Source: Oscillospiraceae bacterium
GTDB lineage: Bacteria > Bacillota > Clostridia > Oscillospirales > Acutalibacteraceae
DNA length: 57,294 nucleotides
Direction: 5' to 3'
Assembly (NCBI GenBank): GCA_015065845.1
Contig: SVPQ01000013.1
Location: 1 to 57,294 of the forward strand
Shown here piece after piece: positions 8,790 to 16,901 of this stretch (within the stretch, counting starts at the first letter, position 1; each line of letters begins with the position of its first letter). The notes below the pieces were generated by a model. It saw only the letters and a list, made by a program, of their open reading frames with translations. It did no database searches and was not told the origin of the DNA. The translations under genes were made by a program, and so were the position numbers.

Positions 8790-8818
8790 TTGCATTCGCA
8801 TTGCGTATTTGTTATAAT
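8790..8818 (+). promoter_or_regulatory. promoter of the 63-aa gene
   Basis: TTGCAT (8790-8795), 17-bp spacer, TATAAT (8813-8818), 31 bases before the ATG. Confidence 0.7.
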
Positions 8819-8849
8819 AATTCTACTGCAAATTAAAGGGTGATTAAAA

Positions 8850-9041
8850 ATGAAAAAACTTCTTATAAAAATACTTAATAAAATCCAGGATAAAGAGGTA
8901 GAAAAACCAATAGAAAAAATGAACACCGATTTAATTTTCAGATGTTCAAAACTTATTTTAAAACTTCGTGGTATTGATGCAACATTAACTGAAGAGGAAA
9001 TAAGTGAAAGAGTTAATAAAATCTTTCATAAAAGAAAATAA
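8850..9041 (+). CDS. small lysine-rich protein of unknown function
   Basis: 63 aa, not recognised. It has a good ribosome site (AAAGGGTG 5 bases from the ATG), its own promoter and its own hairpin terminator directly at the stop, so it is a real, separately expressed gene. It is basic and mostly helical (MKKLLIKILNKIQDKEVEKP at the start). The second half, LTEEEISERVNKIF, looks like a short helix-turn-helix or protein-interaction segment. It has no Cys pairs and no membrane segment. It is divergent from the RHH pair and could be functionally linked to it. Confidence 0.6.
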   Translation: MKKLLIKILNKIQDKEVEKPIEKMNTDLIFRCSKLILKLRGIDATLTEEEISERVNKIFHKRK

Positions 9042-9089
9042 AAAGTTCTATCATTTGCAGTTTGTGGTAACTGAAATGGTAGAACTTTT
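9041..9089 (+). terminator. hairpin terminator, repeat copy 2
   Basis: It matches 8246-8290 at 44 of 45 positions (loop GTGGT instead of GTAGT), with a stem extended by two A-T pairs. It follows the stop codon of the 63-aa gene without a gap and ends in TTTT. The copies are in direct orientation and bracket the three small genes between them. Confidence 0.75.
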
Positions 9090-9093
9090 AATA

Positions 9094-9122
9094 TTGCATT
9101 TTTTGTCAATATATGCTAGAAT
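9094..9122 (+). promoter_or_regulatory. promoter of the toxin-like mRNA
   Basis: TTGCAT (9094-9099), 17-bp spacer, TAGAAT (9117-9122). The predicted start, near 9129, coincides with a 5' GGAAC-GAAA-GTTCC tetraloop hairpin (9130-9143) that would cap and stabilise the RNA. Confidence 0.65.
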
Positions 9123-9128
9123 AGCGTA

Positions 9129-9219
9129 CGGAACGAAAGTTCCCAAGGAGTTATTCTACACGGTAGGCGGTTAATTCTACGCTCCCGAACCTTTTCTCAA
9201 GGTGAAAGGAGTGATATTT
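9129..9219 (+). other. structured 5' leader of the toxin-like mRNA
   Basis: Contains the GNRA-capped 5' hairpin (9130-9143), then CAAGGAGTTATTC (9144-9156), GCGGTTA and GCTCCC blocks. The same blocks, in the same order, start the antisense RNA made from the opposite end (9379 downward). TCCCAAGGAG (9141-9150) also recurs as TCCCAAGGGAG at 9343-9353 on the plus strand, giving the two RNAs complementary patches as in the pAD1 par locus. Confidence 0.55.
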
Positions 9220-9297
9220 ATGGAATACATAATTGGTGCTGTATTGCTTTTGATAGTTGCAACAGGCTATTTGATAACCATAAAAAAAGAAAAATAA
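9220..9297 (+). CDS. 25-aa hydrophobic peptide, candidate type I toxin
   Basis: Encodes MEYIIGAVLLLIVATGYLIT followed by IKKEK: one membrane helix with a charged C-terminus. It is preceded by a strong AAAGGAG (8 bases from the ATG). It lies between a dedicated promoter with structured leader and a two-way terminator, opposite a convergent antisense RNA. Small membrane peptides with this arrangement (Fst of pAD1, TxpA, BsrG) are type I toxins that depolarise or perturb the membrane. The peptide has no clear residue match to Fst, and no toxicity is shown by sequence alone. Confidence 0.6.
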   Translation: MEYIIGAVLLLIVATGYLITIKKEK

Positions 9298-9330
9298 TCG
9301 CCTCACTTCCACATAAGGCGATTATTTTTT
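9281..9330. terminator. bidirectional terminator shared by toxin mRNA and antisense RNA
   Basis: Stem TAATCGCCT (9295-9303) / AGGCGATTA (9316-9324). Plus strand continues TTTTTT; minus strand continues TTTTTCTTTTTTTA. Both RNAs therefore end across the same hairpin and overlap at their 3' ends. Confidence 0.85.
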
Positions 9331-9382
9331 ATTAAAACTTAATCCCAAGGGAGCTAACCGCTTACGGAATAACTCCTTGTTT
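9285..9382 (-). ncRNA. candidate antisense RNA antitoxin (about 100 nt)
   Basis: Predicted from a near-consensus promoter (9416-9389) to the shared terminator. It starts close to CAAGGAGTTATTC (9379-9367), can fold on itself through AAGGAG/CTCCCTT, and overlaps the end of the peptide mRNA. It has no ribosome-site-linked ORF. Function is inferred from architecture. Confidence 0.6.
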
Positions 9383-9388
9383 AATTTT

Positions 9389-9416
9389 ATTATAGCAGAT
9401 TATTTGCAAATGTCAA
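9389..9416 (-). promoter_or_regulatory. strong promoter of the antisense RNA
   Basis: Perfect TTGACA (9416-9411) and TATAAT (9394-9389) boxes, 16-bp spacer. It is stronger than the toxin promoter, as expected if the antisense RNA must be in excess. Confidence 0.8.
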
Positions 9417-9420
9417 CCGA

Positions 9421-10002
9421 TTATTGGGGTTTGTACCAATATGATTTTTCGCCATATAAATAAGTGCGTGAACCTTTTGGCATCTGAATTAATGCGTTAA
9501 ATGCATTAAAATAATCACCAATACCCTGAATTACACAACCGACAGCGATTCCACCTAAAATATATAAATTCGGAAAAAACAAATAAATTATAAAAGGTAT
9601 AATACCAAAAACTATATTGGGTAATAGCGACAAGAAAATAAATCTTGCTTTACTCATATCTTCAGGACCTGTAACAAAAAGTGTACCACCCTGTGGATAT
9701 ATGTACAAATAAACATCTTTTTTAAAGCAAATCGCGTGTAAAAATTCGTGCGGAAACAAAAGTACAAAAGATATAACACTACTTATAAACAAAATAGGAG
9801 CCAACTGGCTTAATGTAAGATTACTGTAAAACCACATAAAAATAAACAATGGTATTATAAGTATAAAACCAAGAGCATTTGTAACAATTCCCTGAATCTT
9901 TGATGATTTAAATTCTTTGAACTCTACAGAGCCTTCTCTGTATTCCTTGTTAGGTAATGTATCAGCATCACCATTATATTTCCCCATATAATGTAATTTC
10001 AT
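9421..10002 (-). CDS. DUF3267-type membrane zinc metallopeptidase
   Basis: 193 aa. An HExxH-type motif, HEFLH, is at residues 85-89, at the end of the second hydrophobic segment. There are about four membrane segments (roughly 38-60, 66-88, 120-142, 145-162). This pattern matches the DUF3267 putative zincin family; substrates are unknown. It has a strong ribosome site, GAGGTGA, 6 bases before the ATG. The stop is at the edge of the antisense-RNA promoter region. It lies downstream of the polysaccharide deacetylase with a repeat element in between. Confidence 0.8.
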   Translation of the reverse strand: MKLHYMGKYNGDADTLPNKEYREGSVEFKEFKSSKIQGIVTNALGFILIIPLFIFMWFYSNLTLSQLAPILFISSVISFVLLFPHEFLHAICFKKDVYLYIYPQGGTLFVTGPEDMSKARFIFLSLLPNIVFGIIPFIIYLFFPNLYILGGIAVGCVIQGIGDYFNAFNALIQMPKGSRTYLYGEKSYWYKPQ

Positions 10003-10017
10003 TAAAACTCACCTCAA

Positions 10018-10073
10018 ATTTATAACGCCGCAGGTCCCGACATTCTGCATTTTGCATTTTGCATTCTGCATTC
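10018..10073 (-). repeat. heptamer repeat element after the deacetylase gene
   Basis: Minus-strand order: AATGCAG/AATGCAA units (10073-10041), TCGGG box, a small CC-TGC-GG hairpin and TTATAA. It is in sense orientation 12 bases after the deacetylase stop, matching the element at 52060-52118 in its GGGACCTGCGG core. Confidence 0.75.
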
Positions 10074-10085
10074 ATTTTAACAAAG

Positions 10086-10853
10086 TTAAAATGAAAACGC
10101 ACTGCGTTCGTACTTACACCATCTGTAAGGTGTACCCATTTTAATTTTTTCACCGTTTCGTGAGAGTAATTCATCTACTCTTACAAATTCATAGCCTTGC
10201 TCCTGTAATTCGGGAATTGCCCTCAGAACTGCTTCGACAGTTTCTTTGTTTGTATCGTGAAGAAGAATTATGTCGCCATCACTTGCTTTTTTCATAATTC
10301 TATCGTAAATATAATCGGCAGACTTTTCCTGCCAGTCATAAGTTGAAAAAGTCCAGCTTACAAACACTACATCGAGTTGTTTTAACTGATATGCAGAAAC
10401 ATCGCCATAAGGAGCACGAAGGTACATTGTTCTGTCGCCTGTTATGTTTTCAATAATATTGAATGTTTTGCCTATACTTACTTCACATTCTTCTAGTGTA
10501 TGAAGTGGCAGACGGATATGGTCATAAGTGTGATTGCCTATTAAATGACCCTCGTTATAAGCCTTTTTTACAATCTCAGGATTTTGTTCCGCTTTGCTAC
10601 CAATAACAAAAAAAGATGCTTTTGCATTACATTCTTTCAATCCTTCAAGTAATTCTTCAGTATATCCTGTAGGGCCATCGTCAAAAGTCAGTGCAATTGC
10701 CTTTTCACCAACATTGTTGTCAGGCAACTGGTAACGAAGCGTACCGTCAGGAATACATCTTGACATAATAATTATAAGAACCAACATCGGAATCAAAACA
10801 AGCATATCGCGGAATGTTTTCTTCTCATATTTGTTAAGTTTAATTTTTTTCAT
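10086..10853 (-). CDS. polysaccharide deacetylase (NodB domain), membrane-anchored
   Basis: 255 aa from the ATG at 10853 (an alternative ATG is at 10865). An N-terminal membrane anchor (about residues 18-36) is followed by a carbohydrate esterase 4 domain. Visible motifs: TFDDGP, GNHTYDH (metal His pair), LRAPYG, WTFSTYDWQ and ILLHD. It probably removes N-acetyl groups from peptidoglycan or another surface glycan outside the membrane. Neither start has a Shine-Dalgarno sequence; both lie in the T-tract of the ftsZ terminator, so expression may need read-through or another promoter. The last 15 or so codons run through small inverted repeats next to the repeat element, so the C-terminus may have been reshaped by it. 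Confidence 0.88.
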   Translation of the reverse strand: MKKIKLNKYEKKTFRDMLVLIPMLVLIIIMSRCIPDGTLRYQLPDNNVGEKAIALTFDDGPTGYTEELLEGLKECNAKASFFVIGSKAEQNPEIVKKAYNEGHLIGNHTYDHIRLPLHTLEECEVSIGKTFNIIENITGDRTMYLRAPYGDVSAYQLKQLDVVFVSWTFSTYDWQEKSADYIYDRIMKKASDGDIILLHDTNKETVEAVLRAIPELQEQGYEFVRVDELLSRNGEKIKMGTPYRWCKYERSAFSF

Positions 10854-10856
10854 ACT

Positions 10857-10899
10857 AAAAAACATAAATGCCGATTGAGAATTTTCTTCTCAACCGGCA
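10857..10899 (-). terminator. ftsZ intrinsic terminator
   Basis: Minus strand: TGCCGGTTGAGAA (10899-10887) pairs with TTCTCAATCGGCA (10881-10869), with one G-U, followed by TTTATGTTTTTTAG. It contains the upstream candidate start codon of the deacetylase. Confidence 0.85.
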
Positions 10900-10914
10900 T
10901 ATTCTTTCGTTAAA

Positions 10915-12018
10915 TTATCTGTTTCTGAAAAGGTCGAGAATATCACCAATATCGTCATCATCACTTGATGAAGAATATACAGAATCTGACTCAACACTTG
11001 AAGATGGAGCTGTTGTAGCAGTTGATGTTGCACCAGCTTTATTCGGGAAACCATTAATATCAGTACCAAAACCAGTTGCAATAACTGTAACAATCATTTC
11101 ATCATCAAGAGACTCGTTGAGTGTAACACCGAAGATTGTGTTTGAATCAACATCTGCAGCACTTGAAACGATTGTTGCTGCATCCTGAACTTCTTCAAGA
11201 GTAATATCAGGTGAAGCAGTAATGCTTATAATAAGACCCTTAGCACCCTGAATTGTTGTTTCAAGAAGTGGACTTGAAATAGCTGCGTGTGCCGCTGCAG
11301 AAGCTTTTTCTTTACCAGAAGCACGACCAACACCCATGTGAGCGTGACCAGCATCTTTCATAACTGCACTAATATCTGCAAAGTCAAGGTTAATAAGACC
11401 GTCAACTTTAATAAGGTCTGAAATACTCTTAACACCCTGACGAAGAACATCATCAGCAATTGCGAAAGCGTTAAGGAATGTAATCTTCTGGTCTGTAACT
11501 AATTTAAGTCTTTCATTAGGAATAACAATAAGACTGTCAACATGTTGTGCAAGTTCAGCAATACCTGCTTCTGCTTGTTGCATTCTTCTTCTGCCTTCAA
11601 ATTCAAAAGGCTTTGTAACAATACCAACTGTAAGAATACCGCGTTCTTTTGCGATTTGTGCAATTGCAGGAGCAGCACCTGTACCAGTACCACCGCCCAT
11701 ACCAGCAGTAATAAATACCATATTTGTATCGTTTAATGTATCTACAATAATATCGCGACTTTCTTCAGCAGCTTTAAGACCCATTTCTGGACGAGCACCT
11801 GCACCACGACCACCGGTAACTTTGTCACCAATTGCGATTTTGTGAGTAGCTTTTGATGATTCAAGTGCTTGTCTGTCAGTATTGATAGCAACAAACTCAA
11901 CACCCTGAACACCTGCAGATACCATTCGGTTGATAGCGTTACCGCCGCCGCCACCGACACCTATAACTTTTATTTGAGTATTTTCTTCGAATTCAGTTGT
12001 AACATTTTCAAATGCCAT
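10915..12018 (-). CDS. ftsZ: cell division protein FtsZ
   Basis: 367 aa. Tubulin-like GTPase that builds the cytokinetic Z ring. Nucleotide-binding motifs: [12 protein letters not shown] near residue 20 and the tubulin signature [14 protein letters not shown] variable Ser-rich linker leads to the conserved C-terminal peptide [10 protein letters not shown], used by membrane tethers. The usual tether gene ftsA is not in this cluster, so SepF or FtsA elsewhere must serve. It has its own promoter and a strong AGGAGG site, and lies 172 bp downstream of ftsQ, so its level can be set apart from the murein genes. Confidence 0.97.
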   Translation of the reverse strand: MAFENVTTEFEENTQIKVIGVGGGGGNAINRMVSAGVQGVEFVAINTDRQALESSKATHKIAIGDKVTGGRGAGARPEMGLKAAEESRDIIVDTLNDTNMVFITAGMGGGTGTGAAPAIAQIAKERGILTVGIVTKPFEFEGRRRMQQAEAGIAELAQHVDSLIVIPNERLKLVTDQKITFLNAFAIADDVLRQGVKSISDLIKVDGLINLDFADISAVMKDAGHAHMGVGRASGKEKASAAAHAAISSPLLETTIQGAKGLIISITASPDITLEEVQDAATIVSSAADVDSNTIFGVTLNESLDDEMIVTVIATGFGTDINGFPNKAGATSTATTAPSSSVESDSVYSSSSDDDDIGDILDLFRNR

Positions 12019-12104
12019 TTGAACTTCCTCCTAATATCAAGTATCACGGGCATAACCGCCCCAAATACAAAAATCCTTATAAAAATTTATAAATTATCCA
12101 TATA

Positions 12105-12133
12105 ATGTTACCACACAAATCTGATAATAGCAA
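12105..12133 (-). promoter_or_regulatory. ftsZ promoter
   Basis: Minus strand: TTGCTA (12133-12128), 17-bp spacer, TAACAT (12110-12105). The roughly 80-nt leader contains a GGGCGG-TTAT-GCCC hairpin. Confidence 0.55.
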
Positions 12134-12190
12134 GAGATTTTTTGGATTTTTATTACAATTTTGTAATTTTATTGAAAAATAACCAAATTA

Positions 12191-13123
12191 TTACTGTTCA
12201 TCAGTCGTTTTTTCTTGTGTTTTGTTTAATTTATTGTCGGATTTGTTTGTCGGTTTCTTCTTTTTATAATCCTCTGCCTTAAAATACACTTTAGGTTCTG
12301 TTCTTAAATCAAGAACGCCTATTTCGTATTGATTTATTTCATTTTCTCTTTCGATAGCCGCTGCCGCTCTTAAAATTTTGGTTTCAAGATTTAAAGATGA
12401 ACCCACAAGAATTTTAATTCTGTCGTTATAAATCATAAAAATATCTGATGTATCTGTAACATCTATTTCAGTTAAACCGGTCACACCCGCTTTTGTAACA
12501 GCTTTAAGTAACTCTATTAAAATATCCCCATTTTCTTTGGTTTTAAAAGTAATTGTTTCACTTTCTTTAAAACTTTCTGTTTCAACACCTTTTACAACGG
12601 GTATTCCTTCATTTAAAATATTGGCATCTGAATCCAGAACTTTACCGTCTTCATTTATGAGAATAAAGTTCCCCTTATTTGATATTGCCGCCGCTGTGTA
12701 TGTATCTGTTATGTTTATTATAAGCGTTGACGGTAACTTTCTTTCTATTGTTACAGACCCTACAAATGGTAATGAATTCATAAGAGTTTCTGCAATCTGC
12801 TCTTCAGAAGAAAGTAACAGACTGTCTCCTGTTTCAACACCACAATTTTGTAAAATAATTTTTTGCGGATAGACTACTGAACCTTTTGCTTTAATTGTAT
12901 CTATTTTAAAGAAAACAGTCACAGCAAGTGCTAAACCTATTATAACCACAACTAACAATAAAACAAAAGAGAAAATCGCTTTTCTTATTGCTCTTCGTCT
13001 TTTTAAGCGTTTTTTCTTTCTCGAACGAACTTCATCACGAGATAACTGTTGCCCACTGGTACCTGTAAAACCAGTAGGCAGTTTTATAATGTTGGATGTG
13101 TTATTTTTCTTCATATTTGCCAT
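12191..13123 (-). CDS. ftsQ: cell division protein FtsQ/DivIB
   Basis: 310 aa. A bitopic membrane protein that stabilises the FtsL/FtsB divisome complex. It has a basic cytoplasmic N-terminus (RKKKRLKRRRAIRK), one membrane helix (about 46-70), then a POTRA domain beginning FKIDTIKAKGSVVYP and the FtsQ beta domain. The C-terminal tail is Lys-rich. The start overlaps the end of murA by 23 bases, so the two are coupled. murA-ftsQ adjacency resembles the murA/murB-divIB order of other Firmicutes. Confidence 0.9.
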   Translation of the reverse strand: MANMKKNNTSNIIKLPTGFTGTSGQQLSRDEVRSRKKKRLKRRRAIRKAIFSFVLLLVVVIIGLALAVTVFFKIDTIKAKGSVVYPQKIILQNCGVETGDSLLLSSEEQIAETLMNSLPFVGSVTIERKLPSTLIINITDTYTAAAISNKGNFILINEDGKVLDSDANILNEGIPVVKGVETESFKESETITFKTKENGDILIELLKAVTKAGVTGLTEIDVTDTSDIFMIYNDRIKILVGSSLNLETKILRAAAAIERENEINQYEIGVLDLRTEPKVYFKAEDYKKKKPTNKSDNKLNKTQEKTTDEQ

Positions 13124-14384
13124 AATTTTTATTCGTCCTAACTATATCAGCATTTAACATACAAAGATTATCTTCAAAATTTTCGTAACCACGGTCTATA
13201 TGTTTAATATCACTTACCTCTGTTACTCCGGTTGCCGTAAGTCCTGCTAAAACCAATGCAGAACCACCTCTTAAATCTGGTGAAACAACACTTGCACCAT
13301 AAAGTCTGTCAACACCATCAATAACCGCTACTCTTCCCTCAGTACGAATTCTCGCACCCATTCTGAGAAGTTCAGGAACATGTTTGAAACGACTTTCAAA
13401 AATGTTTTCAACAATCACACTTGTTCCCTTTGCTATTGTAGCAAGTGTCATTACAGGTGCTTGTGCATCTGTCGGAAAACCAGGATATGGTTGAGTGATA
13501 AGTTTATCTATTCTATTAAGTTTAATAGGTGCTTTAAGTCTTATTTCATCACATCTTACTGATATTTCACAACCAGTTTCTTCTAAAACTGGTAAAACAG
13601 CACCTAGATGAGCGGGAACGGTATTTTTAAGCGAAATATCGCCACCAGTTACAGCACCAGCAAAAAGATATGTTGCGGCGGCAATTCTGTCACAAATTAC
13701 AGAATGTTCAGTTGCAGTTAATTTCTTTACACCTTCAATAACTATTATGCTTTCACCGCCACCGTGGATTTTTGCACCACATTTATTAAGGTAGTTGCAT
13801 AAATCTATTATTTCAGGTTCTCGTGCCGCATTTATTATTGTTGTAGTACCCTCTGCAACACTTGATGCTAAAATTGCATTTTCGGTTGCACCTACACTCG
13901 GAAAAGTCAGTGTAATTTTAGTACCTTTAAGTTTTTTATCTACAGAACACTCAAGTCTTCCGTGTTCTTCGCAAATTGTAACACCTAATTTTCTCATTGC
14001 AAAAAGGTGTAAATCAATAGGTCTTAAACCTATTTCGCACCCACCAGGTGTTGAAATAACTGCTCTGCCTGTTTTAGCAAGAATTGCACCTAAAAAAATA
14101 ACAGAAGAACGCATTTCTCTCATTAAGTTTTCAGGAATCTCAAAACCTGTAGCACTGGTACTGTCAATAACTAAATCTTTACCGCATCTTTCTACTTTGC
14201 ACCCTAAATTTTCTAAAATTTTAATAGTGCTTTCAACATCTGAAAGACGGGGGCAATTATGTACTACTGATTTACCACTTACTAGATATGTTGCGGCAAG
14301 AATCGGTAAAGCACTGTTTTTAGAACCTTGTGCCACCAGACTTCCGCTTAATCTTCTACCACCGTTTATTACCAATGAAGCCAT
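13101..14384 (-). CDS. murA: UDP-N-acetylglucosamine 1-carboxyvinyltransferase
   Basis: 427 aa. It transfers enolpyruvate from PEP to UDP-GlcNAc, the first committed peptidoglycan step. GSKNSALPILAA carries the active-site Lys. GGCEIGLRPIDLHL carries the catalytic Cys, which is also the fosfomycin target, so the enzyme should be fosfomycin-sensitive. An AAAGGGG ribosome site precedes the ATG. It lies 67 bp after murG; that gap holds a weak GTAAC/GTTAC hairpin but no clear terminator. Confidence 0.96.
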   Translation of the reverse strand: MASLVINGGRRLSGSLVAQGSKNSALPILAATYLVSGKSVVHNCPRLSDVESTIKILENLGCKVERCGKDLVIDSTSATGFEIPENLMREMRSSVIFLGAILAKTGRAVISTPGGCEIGLRPIDLHLFAMRKLGVTICEEHGRLECSVDKKLKGTKITLTFPSVGATENAILASSVAEGTTTIINAAREPEIIDLCNYLNKCGAKIHGGGESIIVIEGVKKLTATEHSVICDRIAAATYLFAGAVTGGDISLKNTVPAHLGAVLPVLEETGCEISVRCDEIRLKAPIKLNRIDKLITQPYPGFPTDAQAPVMTLATIAKGTSVIVENIFESRFKHVPELLRMGARIRTEGRVAVIDGVDRLYGASVVSPDLRGGSALVLAGLTATGVTEVSDIKHIDRGYENFEDNLCMLNADIVRTNKNYGKYEEK

Positions 14385-14451
14385 ACAGCCGCCCCTTTCA
14401 AAAGGTTAGTCACGCTTCATACTATGTAACAAACTGCAATTTGGTTACAAA

Positions 14452-15567
14452 TTATTTTATAAGACTTAAAACAATGTCTGTAATTTGTTCTTTTGCATTT
14501 AATGTTGCCATTTTTTTAGCATTTAAGCCTATTTCATTTAATTTATTTTTATCGTTTATAAGTTTGTTTATTTCTTCTAAAAGTCTGTCACCTGTCAAAT
14601 CTTTTTCTTCAATAATAACCGCGGCATTATTATTAACAAGTGCCATAGCGTTATGATACTGATGATTTTCAGTAACATTGGGTGACGGAATTAAAATTGA
14701 GGCTTTACCTAATGCCTGAAACTCTGAAAGAGAAGATGCTCCCGCACGGCAGATTACAAGGTCTGAGGCAGAAAGGCAACGAGCCATATCGTTTATATAT
14801 TCTCTTATTTCTATATTTTTGGCGTTTTCTAAATCAACACCTTTTTCTTTCATTAAATCAGGCACCCAAAGTCCATATTGACCTGTAGCAATAAGGAAGT
14901 TACAAGTGTTATCTTTCCAGATTTTTGAAACTACATCTGTAACCGCTTCGTTTATTGCTCTTGCACCCAATGAACCGCCCATAGAAAGTATGAGAGGTTT
15001 ACTGTCAAAGCCTAATTCTGCTCTTGAAATTTCGGAGTCTGCTTCTAACAATTCGCCCCTTACAGGAAGTCCTGTAACAACCATTCTTTTTTTTATGTTC
15101 ATATGCTTTTTTGCTTCTTCTGCAGTAAGCATAACAACATCTACTTTTTCTGCCAACGCTTTGTTTGTAATACCAGGGTAAGCATTCTGCTCGTGAATAG
15201 CAGTAGGAATACCCATTTTTGCTGCCATTCTTACAACTGGTCCGCTTACATATCCACCGAAACCTACTACTACATCAGGTTTAAAATCGTTAATTATCTT
15301 TTTCACCGCACCAGAACTTTTTAAAAGTCGTGTAACAGTTTTCACATTTGCTTTAATTGCATCAGGTGAAAAACTTCTTTTAAAACCACTGATTTCAATA
15401 GTTTTTAAAGGAAATCCTGCTTCAGGTACTATTTTTGCTTCGATTCTGTCCGGAGTACCCACAAAACAAATTTCTGCTTCCGGATGTCTTTTTCTGATTT
15501 CGCCTGCAACTGCTAATGCAGGATTTACATGACCACCTGTGCCACCTGCTGCTATTAAAACTTTCAT
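14452..15567 (-). CDS. murG: UDP-GlcNAc--undecaprenyl-pyrophosphoryl-MurNAc-pentapeptide transferase
   Basis: 371 aa from the ATG at 15567; the GTG at 15579 has no ribosome site of its own. It is a peripheral membrane glycosyltransferase that makes lipid II from lipid I. The GGTGGHVNPALAVA motif is at the N-terminus, with FGGYVSGP, MGGSLGA and the C-terminal donor-site motif RAGASSLSEF. The gene starts 15 bp after the ftsW stop. All expected motifs are present. Confidence 0.95.
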   Translation of the reverse strand: MKVLIAAGGTGGHVNPALAVAGEIRKRHPEAEICFVGTPDRIEAKIVPEAGFPLKTIEISGFKRSFSPDAIKANVKTVTRLLKSSGAVKKIINDFKPDVVVGFGGYVSGPVVRMAAKMGIPTAIHEQNAYPGITNKALAEKVDVVMLTAEEAKKHMNIKKRMVVTGLPVRGELLEADSEISRAELGFDSKPLILSMGGSLGARAINEAVTDVVSKIWKDNTCNFLIATGQYGLWVPDLMKEKGVDLENAKNIEIREYINDMARCLSASDLVICRAGASSLSEFQALGKASILIPSPNVTENHQYHNAMALVNNNAAVIIEEKDLTGDRLLEEINKLINDKNKLNEIGLNAKKMATLNAKEQITDIVLSLIK

Positions 15568-15582
15568 CTTACTCACCACTAA

Positions 15583-16869
15583 TTAAAATGTTTCTGTATT
15601 TCTTTGAACTTTTCTTTTTTTAGATTTTTTAAATGTATATACTTTCGGCATATTTGCTTGTCGCGAGACAGACAACACAACACCCATTTCAACAAGACAT
15701 ATAAGCATTGAAGAACCACCATAGCTAAAGAACGGCAAACCAATACCTGTATTCGGGAGTGTATCTGTAACAACTGCAACATTAAGTGCTACCTGAAGTG
15801 CTAAGTGTAAAACCATACCAAAAGCAATAAGTGCACCGAAACGGTCTCTTGCACGCATACCTATCATTACACCGCGCCATATAAGTGCACCATATAAAAG
15901 AAGTATTCCTGTTGCACCGACAAATCCTAATTCTTCGCAGACAATTGCAAATATAAAGTCGTTCTGTGGTTCTGAAACATAAAGATATTTTTCTTTTGAA
16001 TTACCAAGCCCTGCGCCGAAGAAACCACCAGAACCTATTGCGTACAACGACTGATTTGTCTGCCAACGGGCACCAGTCGGTTCGTAATCTTTATCTAACC
16101 AGGCTTTAATTCTTTCTGCCATATAATCACGAAGAAGCGGAATATTATCATACTCTAAAATAACAACAGTAATTGCAATTGCTGCTAAAACAGCGCCAAT
16201 TACAAACCATCTCATTCTGCCTTCGCCAAGCCATAGCATAATAATACCAATGCCCAAAACAAGAATTGTACCTGACAAATGACTTTCTGCGAGTACAAGT
16301 ACCGCTATTACAAGAACTATAAAAAGATAATAAAATAAAGTTGTTGTACCTTGTGTAATTAAAATCTTTTTACCGGACATCTCGTAAAGACTTTGTGCAA
16401 ACGGAACTTTTGAAAGTTTGCTACTTGTAAGTTTTCTGTAATCTTTATCTAGTCCCCTTGCTAAAAACAATATAAGAACAAACTTTGCTACTTCTGATGG
16501 CTGGAATGTTATAGGACCAACACCGAGCCATCTTTTAATACCATCTTCAGAAGGAACTAAAAGAACTACTAAAAGCAGAAGCAAAGCAATTCCCATACCA
16601 AACACACTTAAATCTCTTAATTGATGGTAATCGAACTTTGAAACTACATACATTATACCAAGTCCGAGAACTGCAAAGAACAACTGACGGGTAAAATAGT
16701 GAAGAGGATTATTCCCTTTTACATTATAATATGCATAAAAATAACTTGAAGAAAGCAACATTACAAGTCCTATAGAAAGGACGAGTAAAAGAATTAAAAA
16801 GAACGGCAAATCCATACTGTTTTTAATCCAGGAATCTTTCAGCATAGTTTTCATCTTGTTAAGATTCAT
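15583..16869 (-). CDS. ftsW: SEDS peptidoglycan glycosyltransferase FtsW
   Basis: 428 aa with about ten membrane helices. SEDS proteins polymerise lipid II with a partner class B PBP, here encoded four genes upstream. Recognisable blocks: ITFQPSEVAKFVLILFLA, GARWQTNQSLYAIGSGGFFG, CEELGFVGA, and the C-terminal GIGLPFFSYGGSSM. The strong ribosome site AAGGAGG confirms the start. The C-terminus is a basic tail (KKSKKRKVQRN). SpoVE, the sporulation paralogue, is an alternative name; the dcw context favours FtsW. Confidence 0.93.
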   Translation of the reverse strand: MNLNKMKTMLKDSWIKNSMDLPFFLILLLVLSIGLVMLLSSSYFYAYYNVKGNNPLHYFTRQLFFAVLGLGIMYVVSKFDYHQLRDLSVFGMGIALLLLLVVLLVPSEDGIKRWLGVGPITFQPSEVAKFVLILFLARGLDKDYRKLTSSKLSKVPFAQSLYEMSGKKILITQGTTTLFYYLFIVLVIAVLVLAESHLSGTILVLGIGIIMLWLGEGRMRWFVIGAVLAAIAITVVILEYDNIPLLRDYMAERIKAWLDKDYEPTGARWQTNQSLYAIGSGGFFGAGLGNSKEKYLYVSEPQNDFIFAIVCEELGFVGATGILLLYGALIWRGVMIGMRARDRFGALIAFGMVLHLALQVALNVAVVTDTLPNTGIGLPFFSYGGSSMLICLVEMGVVLSVSRQANMPKVYTFKKSKKRKVQRNTETF

Positions 16870-16901
16870 TTACTTTCCTCCTTATGTAATAAATTTGAGT
16901 T

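Noticed and set aside
9974-10174. 66-aa minus-strand reading frame containing MNAECKMQNAEC
   Set aside because: It is a translation of the AATGCAG heptamer array and overlaps the deacetylase gene; no ribosome site.
11869-12105. Plus-strand frames opposite ftsZ, carB, ackA, murA and other long genes
   Set aside because: Shadow frames created by codon bias; no ribosome sites, promoters or recognisable domains.
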